Below, piece after piece: positions 49,374 to 60,378 of a stretch of 64,000 nucleotides of DNA; within the stretch, counting starts at the first letter, position 1, and each line of letters begins with the position of its first letter. The position numbers were made by a program, and so were the translations under genes. The stretch is from Novosphingobium silvae. Its GTDB lineage: Bacteria; Pseudomonadota; Alphaproteobacteria; Sphingomonadales; Sphingomonadaceae. The notes below the pieces were generated by a model. The model was not told the origin of the DNA. It searched no databases and was given only the letters and a program-made list of their open reading frames with translations. The DNA is taken from the NCBI RefSeq assembly GCF_009856825.1, contig NZ_WVTD01000001.1, positions 248,001 to 312,000 of the forward strand, given 5' to 3'.

Positions 49374-49495
49374 CGGGGCCGGGGGCACGGGCCAGAGAGC
49401 TTCGGGCCGGAGGGCGTGAACGTCCCGCCGCCGCCCGGATCGGGCGCGGCCCGCCCGGCATTGACGACGCGCGATTAACACTTTGCCGCAATGCC

Positions 49496-50218
49496 TTGCG
49501 CGGCCTCCTTGCAAATGCAATCCTGCTGTGCGTGACGATGGGCGCAAGTCAGCAGGCGGGAATGGCCGCGAGCGCGGATCCTGCCGCCGGCGCGGCGCAG
49601 GACTGGCGCGCCGTGCGCGATGCCGCCGACATCCAGTACGCCCCTCTCCCCCCGCCCCCGCCCGAAAGCCAGCCGGCGGGAACGCCCGAATGGCTCAAGG
49701 CCATCGGCCGCCTGCTGGAAGCGATCTTCGAGCCGATCGGCCGGCTTCTCGGCATGTCCTGGCCGGTGTTCCAGTACGTGCTGATCGCGCTGGGCGCAGC
49801 GCTCGCGCTGTTCCTCGTGTGGCGCATCGTCGTCGAGCCGCTGATCGAGCGGCGCCGCGCCCGCCCGGCGGACGAGGAGGCCCCGCACTGGACCCCGGTC
49901 CGCGCCGAGGCCATGGCCCTGCTCGCCGACGCCGACCGGCTGGCGGGCGAAGGGCGCTACGGCGAGGCGGCCCACCTCCTCCTGCAGCGCAGCGTGCGCC
50001 AGATCCGCGACGCAAGGCCTGACTGGCTCAGCGCCGCGTCCACCGCGCGCGAGATCGCCGTGCTGCCGGCGCTTCCGGACACCGGCCGGCGCGCTTTCGC
50101 GGTGATCGCCGAGCGAGTGGAGCGCGCGGTCTTCGCCTTGCGCGACCTGGATGGGGACGACTGGGCGGCGGCGCGTTCCGCCTATGCGCAGTTCGCCAAG
50201 ATCGAGCTGCGGACATGA
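49496..50218 (+). CDS. DUF4129-type membrane protein, first gene of MoxR cluster
   Basis: About 240 aa. A TTG start at 49496 gives a signal-like N-terminus ([22 protein letters not shown]); ATG 49538 is the alternative and would remove it. A Pro-rich linker and one transmembrane helix ([23 protein letters not shown]) precede a cytoplasmic DUF4129 part ([49 protein letters not shown]). The stop overlaps the next gene. DUF4129 proteins sit beside MoxR/DUF58 genes in many bacteria; biochemical role unknown. Confidence 0.7.
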   Translation: MRGLLANAILLCVTMGASQQAGMAASADPAAGAAQDWRAVRDAADIQYAPLPPPPPESQPAGTPEWLKAIGRLLEAIFEPIGRLLGMSWPVFQYVLIALGAALALFLVWRIVVEPLIERRRARPADEEAPHWTPVRAEAMALLADADRLAGEGRYGEAAHLLLQRSVRQIRDARPDWLSAASTAREIAVLPALPDTGRRAFAVIAERVERAVFALRDLDGDDWAAARSAYAQFAKIELRT

Positions 50219-51533
50219 ACGGCGCCCCGCCGCCTTCCACTGCCGTCCCCGTCGGCACGAACCCGTTCTCGCGCTGGGCGGTGCTGGCCATCGTGCTGCT
50301 CGGCTCGGCGCTGTTCGTGGCGCTGCTGTGGATGATCGCGACCGGCACCGGGATGGGCGAGGCCAACGACGGTCAGGCCCATGCCGAAGGCCGCGGCCTC
50401 AACGGCTATTCCGCCTTCGCCCGCTACCTCGAGCGACGCGGCTACGCGGTCTCGCGCGTTCGCAACGAAGGCGCGCTCGAGCGCGGCGGGCTCCTTGTCC
50501 TGACCCCGCCCGCCTTCGCCGACGGCGAGGAGATCGCGAAGGTCGCCGCCGCCCGCCGCTATGTCGGCCCCACTCTCGTCATCGTGCCCAAGTGGTCGGT
50601 CGCGGCACCCTCTGGCAACGAGCGCAAGCAGGCGCGCGAAGGCTGGGTGCGCCTCAACGGCATCAGCCCGCCGCAGTGGCGCGGCTTCCTAGACGAGCTT
50701 TCCGTCCACCAGGCCGCACGCCCGCGGGGCCGTGCCGTATGGCAAGGCGCGGGCCTTTCCGGCGTGCTGCCCGACCATCGCCACATCCAGCCGGGCGCGG
50801 GCACCGGGCTGGTGCGCATCGTCTCGGGCGGCAGGGGCGCCTTCACGCTCGCCGGGTTCCTCGACGATGGCGGCTATTACCCGCAGCTGGAAGCGATCGC
50901 GCAGGACCGGGTGCTCCACTCGGGCGAGGACGAGGATCTCTATCCCACCATCGTCGTGTTCGAGCCCGACCTGCTCGACAACTACGGCATGGCCCGCTTC
51001 GAGAACGCCCGGCTGGCCGAGGCGCTGGTCCGCGCCAGCGGGGTGGCGCCCGGCGATCCCGTCGGCTTCGACATGACGCTGCCCGGCTATGGCCGCTCGC
51101 AGAACCTGCTGACGCTCGCCTTCACCCCGCCCTTCCTCGCCGCCACGCTGTGCCTCCTGCTCGCCGCGCTGGTGCTGGGCTGGCGCGCCTTCCTGCGCTT
51201 CGGGCCGCCGCTCGCGCCCGACCGGGTCATTGCTTTCGGCAAGCGCGCGCTGGTGAGCAATTCGGCAGGCTTCATCCGCCGCGCCCGCCGCCTTCACCTG
51301 CTCGGCCGCCCTTATGCCGAGCGCGTTCGCGAGCGGCTGGCCCGCGCCCTTGCCCTGCCGCGCGGCCTTCCGCCGGAGCGCGCGGACGCGGCCATAGACC
51401 GCGCGCTCGCCGCGCGCGCGCCGCAGGCCGAACCTTTCACCGTGACCGCCGCGCGCCTTCAGGCCGCCCGCCGTCCGCACGACCTTCTGAAAGCCGCGCG
51501 CGATCTCCACGCGCTCGAAAGGATGCTGATCCG

Positions 51534-51537
<4 letters not shown>
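50215..51537 (+). CDS. DUF4350-type membrane protein
   Basis: Protein of 440 aa. N-terminal transmembrane helix ([22 protein letters not shown]), then [28 protein letters not shown], the DUF4350 opening, resembling an ABC-associated periplasmic domain. A second membrane helix occurs at about residues 305-325 ([19 protein letters not shown]), and a cytoplasmic helical tail ends [18 protein letters not shown]. Overlaps both neighbours by four bases (ATGA). Confidence 0.75.
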
Positions 51538-52507
<970 letters not shown>

Positions 52508-52511
<4 letters not shown>

Positions 52512-53893
52512 ACCCCATCGTTCCCACCGCGCGCGCCGCCGTGCTGCTGGCGCTCGCCGCGCCGCTGGCGCTGGTGATCGCGGCGGCGAGCCCTGCCCTG
52601 TGGGTGCTCGCGCCCGTGGCCGGGCTGGTCGTGCTGGTGCTCGTGGTCGCCGATGCCCTGCTCGCGGGCCGGGCCGAAGGGCTGGAGGTTCGCGTCCCCA
52701 CCGACATCGAGGTGGGCGATCCCCATGCCATGTCCGCGCAGGTGCGCTTCACCGGCTCTCCCTCGAGCGCGGAGATGGCGCTGGAATGCGATCCGCGCCT
52801 TGTTCCGGGCGGCCGCCTGGACGTCGTGCTCGCACGCAACGAAGGCGCGCTCGCACCCGACCAAGGCGGGCTCACCACAGGCGAGCGACCCGGCGACGAC
52901 GTGAAGCGCGGCGGGCACGGCTGGCACGGGGCCGGCACGTTCGCGCCTTCGCGGCGCGGCACCGCCGGGGTGGGCCGGGTGTGGCTGCGATGGCGCGGGC
53001 CGCTGGGCCTTGGCGCGCGGCAACTGTCCGGCGACCTCGGGCGAGAGGTCCGGGTGTGGCCCAACATCGCCGCCGTGCGCTCCCCCACCCTGCAGACGTT
53101 CCTGAAGGATGCCCAGTTCGGCCTTCTCGCCCGCCGCATCCGGGGCGAGGGCACGCAGTTCGAATCGCTTGCCGAGTACCAGCCCGGCATGGACCGCCGC
53201 CGGATCGACTGGAAATCCTCCGCCCGCCACGTCCACCTCTACGCCAAGGAATACGAGACCGAGCGCAACAGCCAGATCGTCTTCGCCTTCGACTGCGGCC
53301 AGTCGATGTGCGAGCCGATCGCCGGCATGCCAAGGCTGGACCGGGCGGTGTCGGCCGCGCTCGCCACCGCCTTCGTCGCCCTGCGCGGCGGTGACCGGGT
53401 GGCGCTGTTCGGCTTCGCCTCGCGGCCCGAGGTATCCACCCCCTTCATCGGCGCGAGCGGTGATTTCCACCGCCTGCAGCGCGCCGCCGCCGGGCTGGAG
53501 TACCGCTCCGAGGAGCCGAACTTCACGCTCGCGCTGGCGACGCTCGCCAGTCGCCTGCAGCGCCGCTCGCTGATCGTCGTCTTCTCCGAGTTCACCGATC
53601 CCACCAGCGCCGAACTGATGATCGAGAGCATCGGGCGCCTCGTCTCGCGCCATGTCGTGCTGTTCGTGACGATGGACGACGAGGAGCTGGAAGGCCTTTC
53701 CGCCGCCCCGCCCGAGGACATGGAGACGCTGTCGATGGCGGTTTCGGCCGACATGCTGCTGCGCCAGCGCGCACTGGTGACCCGACGCCTGCGCCAGCTC
53801 GGCGTCGACGTGGTGGAAGCGCCCTGGCGCACGGTCGGCACGCGCCTGCTCGACGCCTATCTAGCCATCAAGCGATCGGGAGCGATCGGATGA
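52508..53893 (+). CDS. DUF58 (VWA-like) membrane protein
   Basis: Protein of 461 aa from TTG 52508 inside the MoxR stop. Two N-terminal membrane helices ([45 protein letters not shown]). The DUF58 core reads [53 protein letters not shown], which contains the family's IDWK motif, and the C-terminal part resembles a VWA domain (FDCGQSM…). Probably the MoxR partner. Confidence 0.92.
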
Positions 53894-54927
53894 ACGCCCT
53901 TTCCGCCACCCCTTCCACGAACGCCATCGAGCTTGCCGCCCTGCGCTCCGACCGCTTCCGCATCGAGCGCGAGGCAGACTGGCAGCGGCTGGAAGCCATC
54001 GTCACCCGCATGGAGAAAGGCCGCCTGCGCCGCATCCCGGACGAGGACCTGCTGGCGCTGCCCGGCCTTTACCGCACCGTCGCCTCCAGCCTTTCGATCG
54101 CGCGCGAGACCTCGCTCGATGCAGCGACCCTCGCCTATCTCGAGGCGCTGGTGCAGCGCGCCTGGTTCGTCGTCTACGGGCCGCGCTCGTCGTTGACCGA
54201 GTGGCTGCGTGGGTTCCTGGGCGGCGGGTGGAGCGCGGCGGTGCGCGGCATCTGGCTCGACATCGTGGTCGCGCTTGCCGTGATGGTCGCGGGCGTCGTC
54301 GTCGGCTGGCTGCTCGTCTCGCACGATCCCGAGTGGTACTTCGCCCTCATGTCGCGCGAGATGGCGGGACCGCGCGTGCCCGGCGCCTCGCCCGAGGCCC
54401 TGCGCGCGACGCTGTTTGGCGACAGCAAGCAGGAAGGCATGAGCGTGTTCGCCGCCAAGCTGTTCAGCAACAACGCGCAAGTCTCCATCCTCGCCTTCGC
54501 GCTGGGCTTCGCGTTCGGCATCCCGACGCTGCTGCTGCTCGTCCACAACCTTGCGCTGCTGGGCGCCATGGCCTGGCTCTATCACGGCGCGGGGCTGCTG
54601 ACCGACTTCGCAGGCTGGATCTGCGTTCACGGCACGACCGAGCTTTTCGCCATCCTTCTGGCCGGCGCGGCCGGTCTCCACATCGGCAGGGCCATCGCTT
54701 TCCCCGGCGAGCGTCCGATCCTCCAGGCCTCGGCGGAAGCGGGGAGGCGCGCGGCGCTGGTGATGGCGGGGGTGGTGCTGATGCTGGTGGTCGCTGCCCT
54801 TCTCGAAGGGTTCGCGCGCCAGCTGGTCGACGACACCTTCGGCCGCTTCGCAATCGGCGGGTTCATGCTGGCGGGCTGGTGCGCCTACTTCTTCGCCTTC
54901 GGGCGCGGCGCGGGCAGGCGGCCATGA
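53890..54927 (+). CDS. SpoIIM-like (stage II sporulation protein M family) membrane protein
   Basis: Protein of 345 aa. An N-terminal helical cytoplasmic domain (ADWQRLEAIVTRMEKGRLRRIPDEDLLALPGLYRTVASSLSIARETSLDAATLAYLEALVQRAWFVVYG) precedes about five to six membrane helices with the SpoIIM-type FSNNAQVSILAFALGFAFGIPTLLLLVHNLALLGAMAWLYHGAGL … WICVHGTTELFAILLAGAAGLHIG. This is not a sporulating organism; the family is used with MoxR clusters in many Gram-negatives. Overlaps both neighbours. Confidence 0.88.
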   Translation: MNALSATPSTNAIELAALRSDRFRIEREADWQRLEAIVTRMEKGRLRRIPDEDLLALPGLYRTVASSLSIARETSLDAATLAYLEALVQRAWFVVYGPRSSLTEWLRGFLGGGWSAAVRGIWLDIVVALAVMVAGVVVGWLLVSHDPEWYFALMSREMAGPRVPGASPEALRATLFGDSKQEGMSVFAAKLFSNNAQVSILAFALGFAFGIPTLLLLVHNLALLGAMAWLYHGAGLLTDFAGWICVHGTTELFAILLAGAAGLHIGRAIAFPGERPILQASAEAGRRAALVMAGVVLMLVVAALLEGFARQLVDDTFGRFAIGGFMLAGWCAYFFAFGRGAGRRP

Positions 54928-55874
54928 GCATCGCCACGATGCGGCGGGCGCGGCTGCGCAAGGAGCGCGTGCTCGTCACGCCCGAGGGCATTTCGCTGCC
55001 GGTCACCGTCGCGGGGGCGGGCGCGCGGCTGGGCGCGCTGATCCTCGATCTCCTGATTATCCTGCTGCTGATGATCGGCACCACGCTGGCGCTCGCCCAG
55101 ATCGCGGGCGGCGCGGGCGAGTTCGTGCGCGAGGCGGGCGGGAACGGCCCCGGGGCCAAGGCGATGCAGTTCCTGATGATCGTGTGGATCATCATCATGT
55201 TCCTGTTCCGCAACGCCTATTTCCTATACTTCGAGCTGGGGCCGCGCGGCGCGACGCCGGGCAAGCGGCTTGCCGGCATCCGCATCGCCGCGCGCGACGG
55301 CGGACGCCTCACCGCCGAGATGGTCATCGCCCGCAATCTGCTGCGCGACATCGAACTGTTCCTGCCCATTCCGCTCATCATGATGGCGGGCGCCGACAGC
55401 GGGATGGCCTGGCTGGCGGCCACGGGCTGGTTCGCGATCTTCATGCTCTTCCCCCTGTTCAACCGCGACCGCCTGCGCGCAGGCGACGTGATCGCGGGGA
55501 GCTGGGTCCTCGAACGCCCGCGCCGCAAGCTGGAAGCGGCGATGAGCCTGCACGGCGAGCGGGCGGCAGGAGCGGCGGCACAGGACACAGCAGCGGCGGA
55601 GCAGTCCCCCTTGGCGCGGCGCTACCGCTTCGAGGAGGCGGAACTGGCGGTCTACGGCGAGTTCGAGCTTCAGTCGCTCGAACGCGTGCTGCGCGACGGG
55701 CGCGAGGAGGCGATCGAGACGGTCTACCAGACCATCGCCGCCAAGATCGGCCGCGAGGACGGGTGGGGCGACGAACGGCGGTTCCTTTCGGACTACTACA
55801 CCCAGTTGCGCGCCCGTCTGGAAGCGGGAATGCGCATGGGCCGGCGCAAGGCCGACAAGCATTCGGAAGGCTAG
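54924..55874 (+). CDS. RDD-family membrane protein
   Basis: Protein of 316 aa. The RDD domain contains ARLGALILDLLIILLLMIGTTLALAQI, GPRGATPGKRLAGIRIAARDGGRLTAEMVIARNLLRDIELFLP and FNRDRLRAGDVIAGSWVL. An Arg/Glu-rich cytoplasmic tail of about 110 residues follows (RRYRFEEAELAVYGEFELQSLERVLRDGREEAIETVYQTIAAKIG), rarely seen in simple RDD proteins. Last gene of the six-gene overlapping run. Confidence 0.88.
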   Translation: MSIATMRRARLRKERVLVTPEGISLPVTVAGAGARLGALILDLLIILLLMIGTTLALAQIAGGAGEFVREAGGNGPGAKAMQFLMIVWIIIMFLFRNAYFLYFELGPRGATPGKRLAGIRIAARDGGRLTAEMVIARNLLRDIELFLPIPLIMMAGADSGMAWLAATGWFAIFMLFPLFNRDRLRAGDVIAGSWVLERPRRKLEAAMSLHGERAAGAAAQDTAAAEQSPLARRYRFEEAELAVYGEFELQSLERVLRDGREEAIETVYQTIAAKIGREDGWGDERRFLSDYYTQLRARLEAGMRMGRRKADKHSEG

Positions 55875-55877
55875 GCG

Positions 55878-56363
55878 ATGATCGGGAACTTGCGCATCGT
55901 GCCGGACGACCTGGGCGGCGAGGCGGTGCTCGCCCTTCTGCAGTTCCACCTCGACGAGATGCACCGCTGGTCGCCGCCCGAAAGCGTCCACGCCATGCCG
56001 GCCGAGCGCCTGCGGCAAAGCGACGTCCGCTTCTTCTCGGCTTGGGACGGCGACATGCTGGCCGGCTGCGGCGCGATCAAGCACCTCGATGCGGACCACG
56101 GCGAGCTGAAGTCCATGCGCGTCGCGCCGGGCTACCGGCAGCGCGGCGTCGGCCGCGCCATCCTGCTGCGCCTGCTGGAGGAGGCGCGCGAGCGGGGGTA
56201 TTCGCGGGTGAGCCTGGAAACCGGACGCCCCGCGCCGTTCCTGCCCGCACAGACGCTCTACCTGGCCCATGGCTTCACCCCCTGCCCGCCTTTCGGCAGC
56301 TACGTCACGGACGATTTCTCGATGTGCATGACGCTGGAACTGCGCGCATCGGCGGCGGAATGA
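55878..56363 (+). CDS. GNAT-family N-acetyltransferase
   Basis: Protein of 161 aa. Acetyl-CoA motif A is GELKSMRVAPGYRQRGVGRAILLRLLEEARERGY (R-Q-R-G-V-G). LSLETG-like text (VSLETGRPAPFLPAQTLYLAHGFTPCPPFGSY) matches YafP/ElaA-like small-molecule acetyltransferases. It starts 3 bp after the RDD gene and may be co-transcribed. Substrate unknown. Confidence 0.88.
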   Translation: MIGNLRIVPDDLGGEAVLALLQFHLDEMHRWSPPESVHAMPAERLRQSDVRFFSAWDGDMLAGCGAIKHLDADHGELKSMRVAPGYRQRGVGRAILLRLLEEARERGYSRVSLETGRPAPFLPAQTLYLAHGFTPCPPFGSYVTDDFSMCMTLELRASAAE

Positions 56364-56451
56364 CGTTACCCGCCTGACGGTCCCGGTCCCGCTCCTGTCC
56401 CGCTCCCGCCACGCGATTGACGACGAGGGCCCGGCGCCCCTAAGTGCCGCC

Positions 56452-56973
56452 ATGGACATCCGTTTCGCAAACGTTGCCGATGCCGGCGCCCTCGCCCGGC
56501 TCGGGACCGACAGCTTCGTTGCCAAGTTCGGCCATCTCTACCGCGCAGAGGACCTTGCCGCCTTCCTCTCGCAGGCGCACACCGAAGCGATCGTGGCACG
56601 CGAGATCGCCGATCCCGCCTACCGCGTCTTCCTTGCACAAGACAAAGGCGGCCACTTGCTGGGTTACTGCAAGCTCATCATGGCCTGCGGCTGGCCCGAG
56701 CATGCCCGGGGCGCGAACGTGATCGAACTCAAGCAGCTCTACACCGCCCCTGCGGCGACCGGGCAGGGCATCGGTTCCGCCCTCATGGCCCGCGCCGGGG
56801 AAGAGGCCGCAGGCTTCGGCGCGGACGAGATCCAGCTCTCGGTCTATTCCGACAATCCGGGCGCGCAGAAGTTCTACGCCCGCTACGGCTTCGGCAAGGT
56901 GGCCGACATCCACTTCATGGTCGGCGAGCAGCGCGACGAGGAGTTCCTCTTCGCAAAGCTGCTGGACCGCTAG
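56452..56973 (+). CDS. GNAT-family N-acetyltransferase
   Basis: Protein of 173 aa. MDIRFANVADAGALARLGTDSFVAKFGHLY, then VIELKQLYTAPAATGQGIGSALMARAGEEAAGFGADEIQLSVYSDNPGAQKFYARYGF contains motif A (Q-G-I-G) and motif B (N..A..FY...GF). It resembles Gram-negative RimI/SpeG-like enzymes. Substrate not determined. Converges with the transporter gene. Confidence 0.9.
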   Translation: MDIRFANVADAGALARLGTDSFVAKFGHLYRAEDLAAFLSQAHTEAIVAREIADPAYRVFLAQDKGGHLLGYCKLIMACGWPEHARGANVIELKQLYTAPAATGQGIGSALMARAGEEAAGFGADEIQLSVYSDNPGAQKFYARYGFGKVADIHFMVGEQRDEEFLFAKLLDR

Positions 56974-57007
56974 GCGGCGGTAGCAAGTAGCCTCTTCGCG
57001 TTCGGAG

Positions 57008-58021
57008 TCAGACCCACTTCAGGCGTCGCAGCAGCAGCACTTCCACGGCCAGGATCACCGCGCACAGCCCCGCGACGATCCAGAACCCGTGGGAGCCCTG
57101 ATCCGCCAGGGGAATGTCGCCGACGTTAATGCCGAGCAGGCCCGTTATGAAGGTCAGCGGCAGGAACACGCCCGCCACCACGGCCAGCACGTATTGCGTG
57201 CGCTGGGTGTTCGCGGCGGCCCGGGCGCGAATGTCGTCCTGCAGCACCAGCGCCGATTCCTTGCTGATGTCGATGTCATCCAGATAGCGGCGCAGGCGCG
57301 CGATGGACTCGGCGATCTCGCGCCGGTCGTGGTCCTCGAACCACGCGGGCGCGCCGGTGGAGATCGCCATCAGCGCCTCGTGCTGCGGAGACATGTGCCG
57401 CTTCAGCGCCAGGCAGTTGCGCCGTATGGTGGCGATCCGGTCGAGCGTGCCGTCGGTGTCCTTCTCGGCGTCCTCGGCCTCCAGCTCGTCGATCATCGCG
57501 TTCATGTCGACGATGGCGGGGCTCATGCGGTCGATCAGATGCTCGGTCACAGCCGTGACGAGCGAGCCGGCATCGACCGGCCCCTTGCCCGCGTCGAGAT
57601 CGTCGGCCACCAGGCGCGGGGTCTGCAGGGCGGCCCGCCGCAGGGTGACGACGCGCACCCCGTCGCACCACAGCTGGATCGAGAGCATGTCCTCGGGCGC
57701 CGCGCCGGGGTTGAAGTTGATCCCCCGCAGCGTGGCGACGAGCGTCTCGCCCTCGCGGAACGCGCGCGGGCGGGTGGCATCGCTGGTCAGCAGTTCGGCA
57801 GTGGGGTCGGGCACGCCAAGATGGTCCTGCAGCCATTGCTGCACGCCGGGATGGTCCCGCAGGAGGTGCAGCCAGAGCACTTCCCCGCCGCGTGTGGGCG
57901 CCCAGTCCTGCACCTCGGCCCAGGCGATGTGGCGCGCGCCGCCCGTCCCGTCGAGCACCCGGCCGAACAGCAGCGGCAGATCATCGGTCCGGTCGGCGTC
58001 GGTCGGCATGTCCTCGATCAT
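57008..58021 (-). CDS. zntB: CorA/ZntB-family divalent-cation transporter
   Basis: Protein of 337 aa from ATG 58021. Soluble N-terminal alpha/beta domain (EVLWLHLLRDHPGVQQWLQDHLGVPD…ATLRGINFNPGAAPEDMLSIQLWCDGVRVVTLRR) and long stalk helix precede two C-terminal membrane helices (VLAVVAGVFLPLTFITGLLGINVGDIPL and FWIVAGLCAVILAVEVLLLRRLKWV). The pore signature is G-I-N rather than G-M-N, as in the ZntB zinc transporters. Whether it imports or exports zinc is not determinable here. Divergent from ispG. Confidence 0.85.
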   Translation of the reverse strand: MIEDMPTDADRTDDLPLLFGRVLDGTGGARHIAWAEVQDWAPTRGGEVLWLHLLRDHPGVQQWLQDHLGVPDPTAELLTSDATRPRAFREGETLVATLRGINFNPGAAPEDMLSIQLWCDGVRVVTLRRAALQTPRLVADDLDAGKGPVDAGSLVTAVTEHLIDRMSPAIVDMNAMIDELEAEDAEKDTDGTLDRIATIRRNCLALKRHMSPQHEALMAISTGAPAWFEDHDRREIAESIARLRRYLDDIDISKESALVLQDDIRARAAANTQRTQYVLAVVAGVFLPLTFITGLLGINVGDIPLADQGSHGFWIVAGLCAVILAVEVLLLRRLKWV

Positions 58022-58100
58022 CGCCTCTCCATGCACCAGATCGCCACGGGGCAAAAGCCGCCTCGGCCGAATTGGCTTCAATCCGTCACCTTGAGCGGCT

Positions 58101-59240
58101 ATGGAAGAGCGCATGTCTTCCATCCGTCCCTGGCGCGACATCGAGCGCCGCAAGAGCCGCCAGATCATGGTCGGCAATGTCCCCGTCGGGGGCGATGCGC
58201 CGATCACGGTGCAGACCATGACCAACACCCTCACTTCCGACGCGAAGGCCACGATCGACCAGATCCGCCGGTGCGAGGATGCGGGCGCCGACCTGATCCG
58301 CGTGTCCTGCCCGGACGTGGAAAGCACCGCCGCCTTCCGCGAGATCGCGCGCGCGGCACAGGTGCCGCTCATCGCCGACATCCACTTCCACTACAAGCGC
58401 GCGCTCGAGGCGGCGGACGCAGGCGCTGCGTGCCTGCGCATCAATCCCGGCAACATCGGCTCGCACGACCGCGTGGCCGAAGTGGTGCGCGCGGCGAAGG
58501 CCAACGGCTGCGCCATCCGCATCGGCGTGAACGCGGGCAGCCTGGAAAAGGACCTGCTCGAGAAATACGGCGAGCCCTGTCCCGAAGCGCTGGTCGAATC
58601 GGCGCTGGACCACATCAAGCTGCTGCAGGACCACGACTTCCACGAATACAAGGTGGCCGTGAAAGCCAGCGACGTGTTCCTCGCCGTCGCCGCCTACCAG
58701 GGCCTTGCCGACGCGGTGGACTGCCCGCTGCACCTCGGCATAACCGAAGCAGGCGGCCTGATCGGCGGCACCGTCAAGTCCTCCATCGGCATGGGCATGC
58801 TGCTCTGGTCGGGCATCGGCGACACCTTGCGCGTCTCGCTCTCGGCCGAACCGGAAGAGGAAGTGCGCGTCGGCTTCGAGATGCTGAAGGCGCTGGGCCT
58901 GCGCACGCGCGGCGTGCGTGTCGTCTCGTGCCCCTCGTGCGCACGGCAGGGCTTCGACGTGATCCGCACGGTGGAAGCGCTGGAGGAACGCCTGCAGCAC
59001 ATCAAGACGCCGATCTCGCTCTCGGTCCTGGGCTGCGTCGTCAACGGCCCGGGCGAAGCGCGCGAGACCGACATCGGCCTCACCGGCGGCGGCAACGGCA
59101 AGCACATGGTCTACCTCTCAGGCGTGACCGACCATGTGATCCAGAGCGAGACCATGCTGGACCACATCGTCAGCCTCGTCGAAGCCAAGGCCGCCGAGAT
59201 GGAAGCCGCCGCGCAGGAGCAGGCGGTAGCGGCAGAGTAA
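58101..59240 (+). CDS. ispG: 4-hydroxy-3-methylbut-2-en-1-yl diphosphate synthase
   Basis: Iron-sulfur enzyme (GcpE) of the MEP isoprenoid pathway, 379 aa. The TIM-barrel begins [28 protein letters not shown]; [4Fe-4S] ligands are Cys277 and Cys280 (SCPSCARQG) and Cys312 ([11 protein letters not shown]) with Glu319. [12 protein letters not shown] ends the reductase-like domain. A short Ala/Glu tail follows. Start 58101 or 58113 (MSSIRPW); both are possible. Confidence 0.96.
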   Translation: MEERMSSIRPWRDIERRKSRQIMVGNVPVGGDAPITVQTMTNTLTSDAKATIDQIRRCEDAGADLIRVSCPDVESTAAFREIARAAQVPLIADIHFHYKRALEAADAGAACLRINPGNIGSHDRVAEVVRAAKANGCAIRIGVNAGSLEKDLLEKYGEPCPEALVESALDHIKLLQDHDFHEYKVAVKASDVFLAVAAYQGLADAVDCPLHLGITEAGGLIGGTVKSSIGMGMLLWSGIGDTLRVSLSAEPEEEVRVGFEMLKALGLRTRGVRVVSCPSCARQGFDVIRTVEALEERLQHIKTPISLSVLGCVVNGPGEARETDIGLTGGGNGKHMVYLSGVTDHVIQSETMLDHIVSLVEAKAAEMEAAAQEQAVAAE

Positions 59241-59492
59241 CCGCGCCGAGCGACAGGACCGCGCCCCGCTGCGGCGCGGCGGCGCGGCGGCGCGAACCGG
59301 CATTCAGGCCAAGCGCTGCCGGGCGCGAAAGCTCCGCCCTTCCGGACCCGATCGCTCCTGGGCCCTCATACTCGCCGTGATGATCCCGAAAGCAGCCTGT
59401 CCGCTTCCGCCCCGTTGCGGTCATTGCAGAAGCCGCGCCTTAAGTTCCACTGAGTGAAACACAACGCATATTGGCGTCTGTTCAACAGCCAA

Positions 59493-60095
59493 TCAATCGC
59501 CTTCTTTGACGAATCGAGTATGGACCTCTTTAACGTAGCTCACTGCGGCCCCTGAACGATCTATCAACACGGGGGCCGTTACGCCGACCATTTGAGCGCA
59601 AGCGACATTTGCATAAGCTTGGGGCTCGTCATTGCCCGCTTCGCAACGGTCGACTAACCCCGTAGCGGAAATGAGTAGATTTGTTTTAATGTCGAGGGTG
59701 CCATTTTTTCCGTTGGGCAACCGGTTAACGCTCAGTACTTGCTCCGGCCGTAATTCGATCTGCGGCTTGTCCATTGGAGGGCTGTACACAGTGATGATTG
59801 TGCGAATACGGCCATATGACGGTTTTCCCTCGATTTTTGCAGCAATAAATCTGATGCCGAGAGTCATGGAACAGATTTTTCCGAGGTTGGCTGTATCACC
59901 CTGTCCTTCTCCCGGATCGCAGGCAGTAATCTTTCCGTCCGGAGCCACGTCCAATGTAACAGCTTGGTAAAGAGGCTCATTTGAGGTCGCACTTACACGC
60001 GCGGTCGCAATTCTCTGAAAAAGTTGGTTTGCTACCCTCTGGTCGGCAGAAGCAGCAACTAATGCACCTGCCAGTGAAATTATGCCAATTACCAT
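59493..60095 (-). CDS. Secreted protein with TonB-C-like domain
   Basis: Protein of 200 aa with an N-terminal hydrophobic segment (MVIGIISLAGALVAASA), probably a signal peptide. Residues about 40-110 (YQAVTLDVAPDGKITACDPG … KICSMTLGIRFIAAKIEGKPSYGRIRTIITVYSP) recall the TonB C-terminal fold common in sphingomonads (V.V.PDG.V..C … C … RF.PA.D..G.P). Two further Cys pairs could form disulfides. AT-richer than neighbours. Function unknown; energy-transduction or scaffold role speculative. Confidence 0.6.
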   Translation of the reverse strand: MVIGIISLAGALVAASADQRVANQLFQRIATARVSATSNEPLYQAVTLDVAPDGKITACDPGEGQGDTANLGKICSMTLGIRFIAAKIEGKPSYGRIRTIITVYSPPMDKPQIELRPEQVLSVNRLPNGKNGTLDIKTNLLISATGLVDRCEAGNDEPQAYANVACAQMVGVTAPVLIDRSGAAVSYVKEVHTRFVKEGD

Positions 60096-60317
60096 GCTAA
60101 TTAGTTCCTAGTTTAAAATCCATTTAGCATGAACGGATTGGTCATTCCAGTTCTCTGCCACCGCTACGAACCTGCGTCCGCTTTCCATCCCTCTCGGCCC
60201 CTCAGGAGGCCGAGGACCGCATGCAGTAACGGACTGTCCGATACGCTCGCCGCGCGAAGGAAAGCGGCTTGCATGCCGATAGAGACCCCCGCGCCCTGCC
60301 CGATGGTCGCTGGCACG

Positions 60318-60347
60318 AAAAACCCCGCCGGATCGCTCCAGCGGGGT
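60318..60347 (-). terminator. rpoC terminator
   Basis: On the minus strand ACCCCGC…GCGGGGT stem followed by TTTTTCG, about 30 bp after the rpoC stop. Classic intrinsic terminator of the rpoBC operon. Confidence 0.85.
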
Positions 60348-60378
60348 CGTTCGCTTGGCCGAGGCAGGCGCTCGAGGC

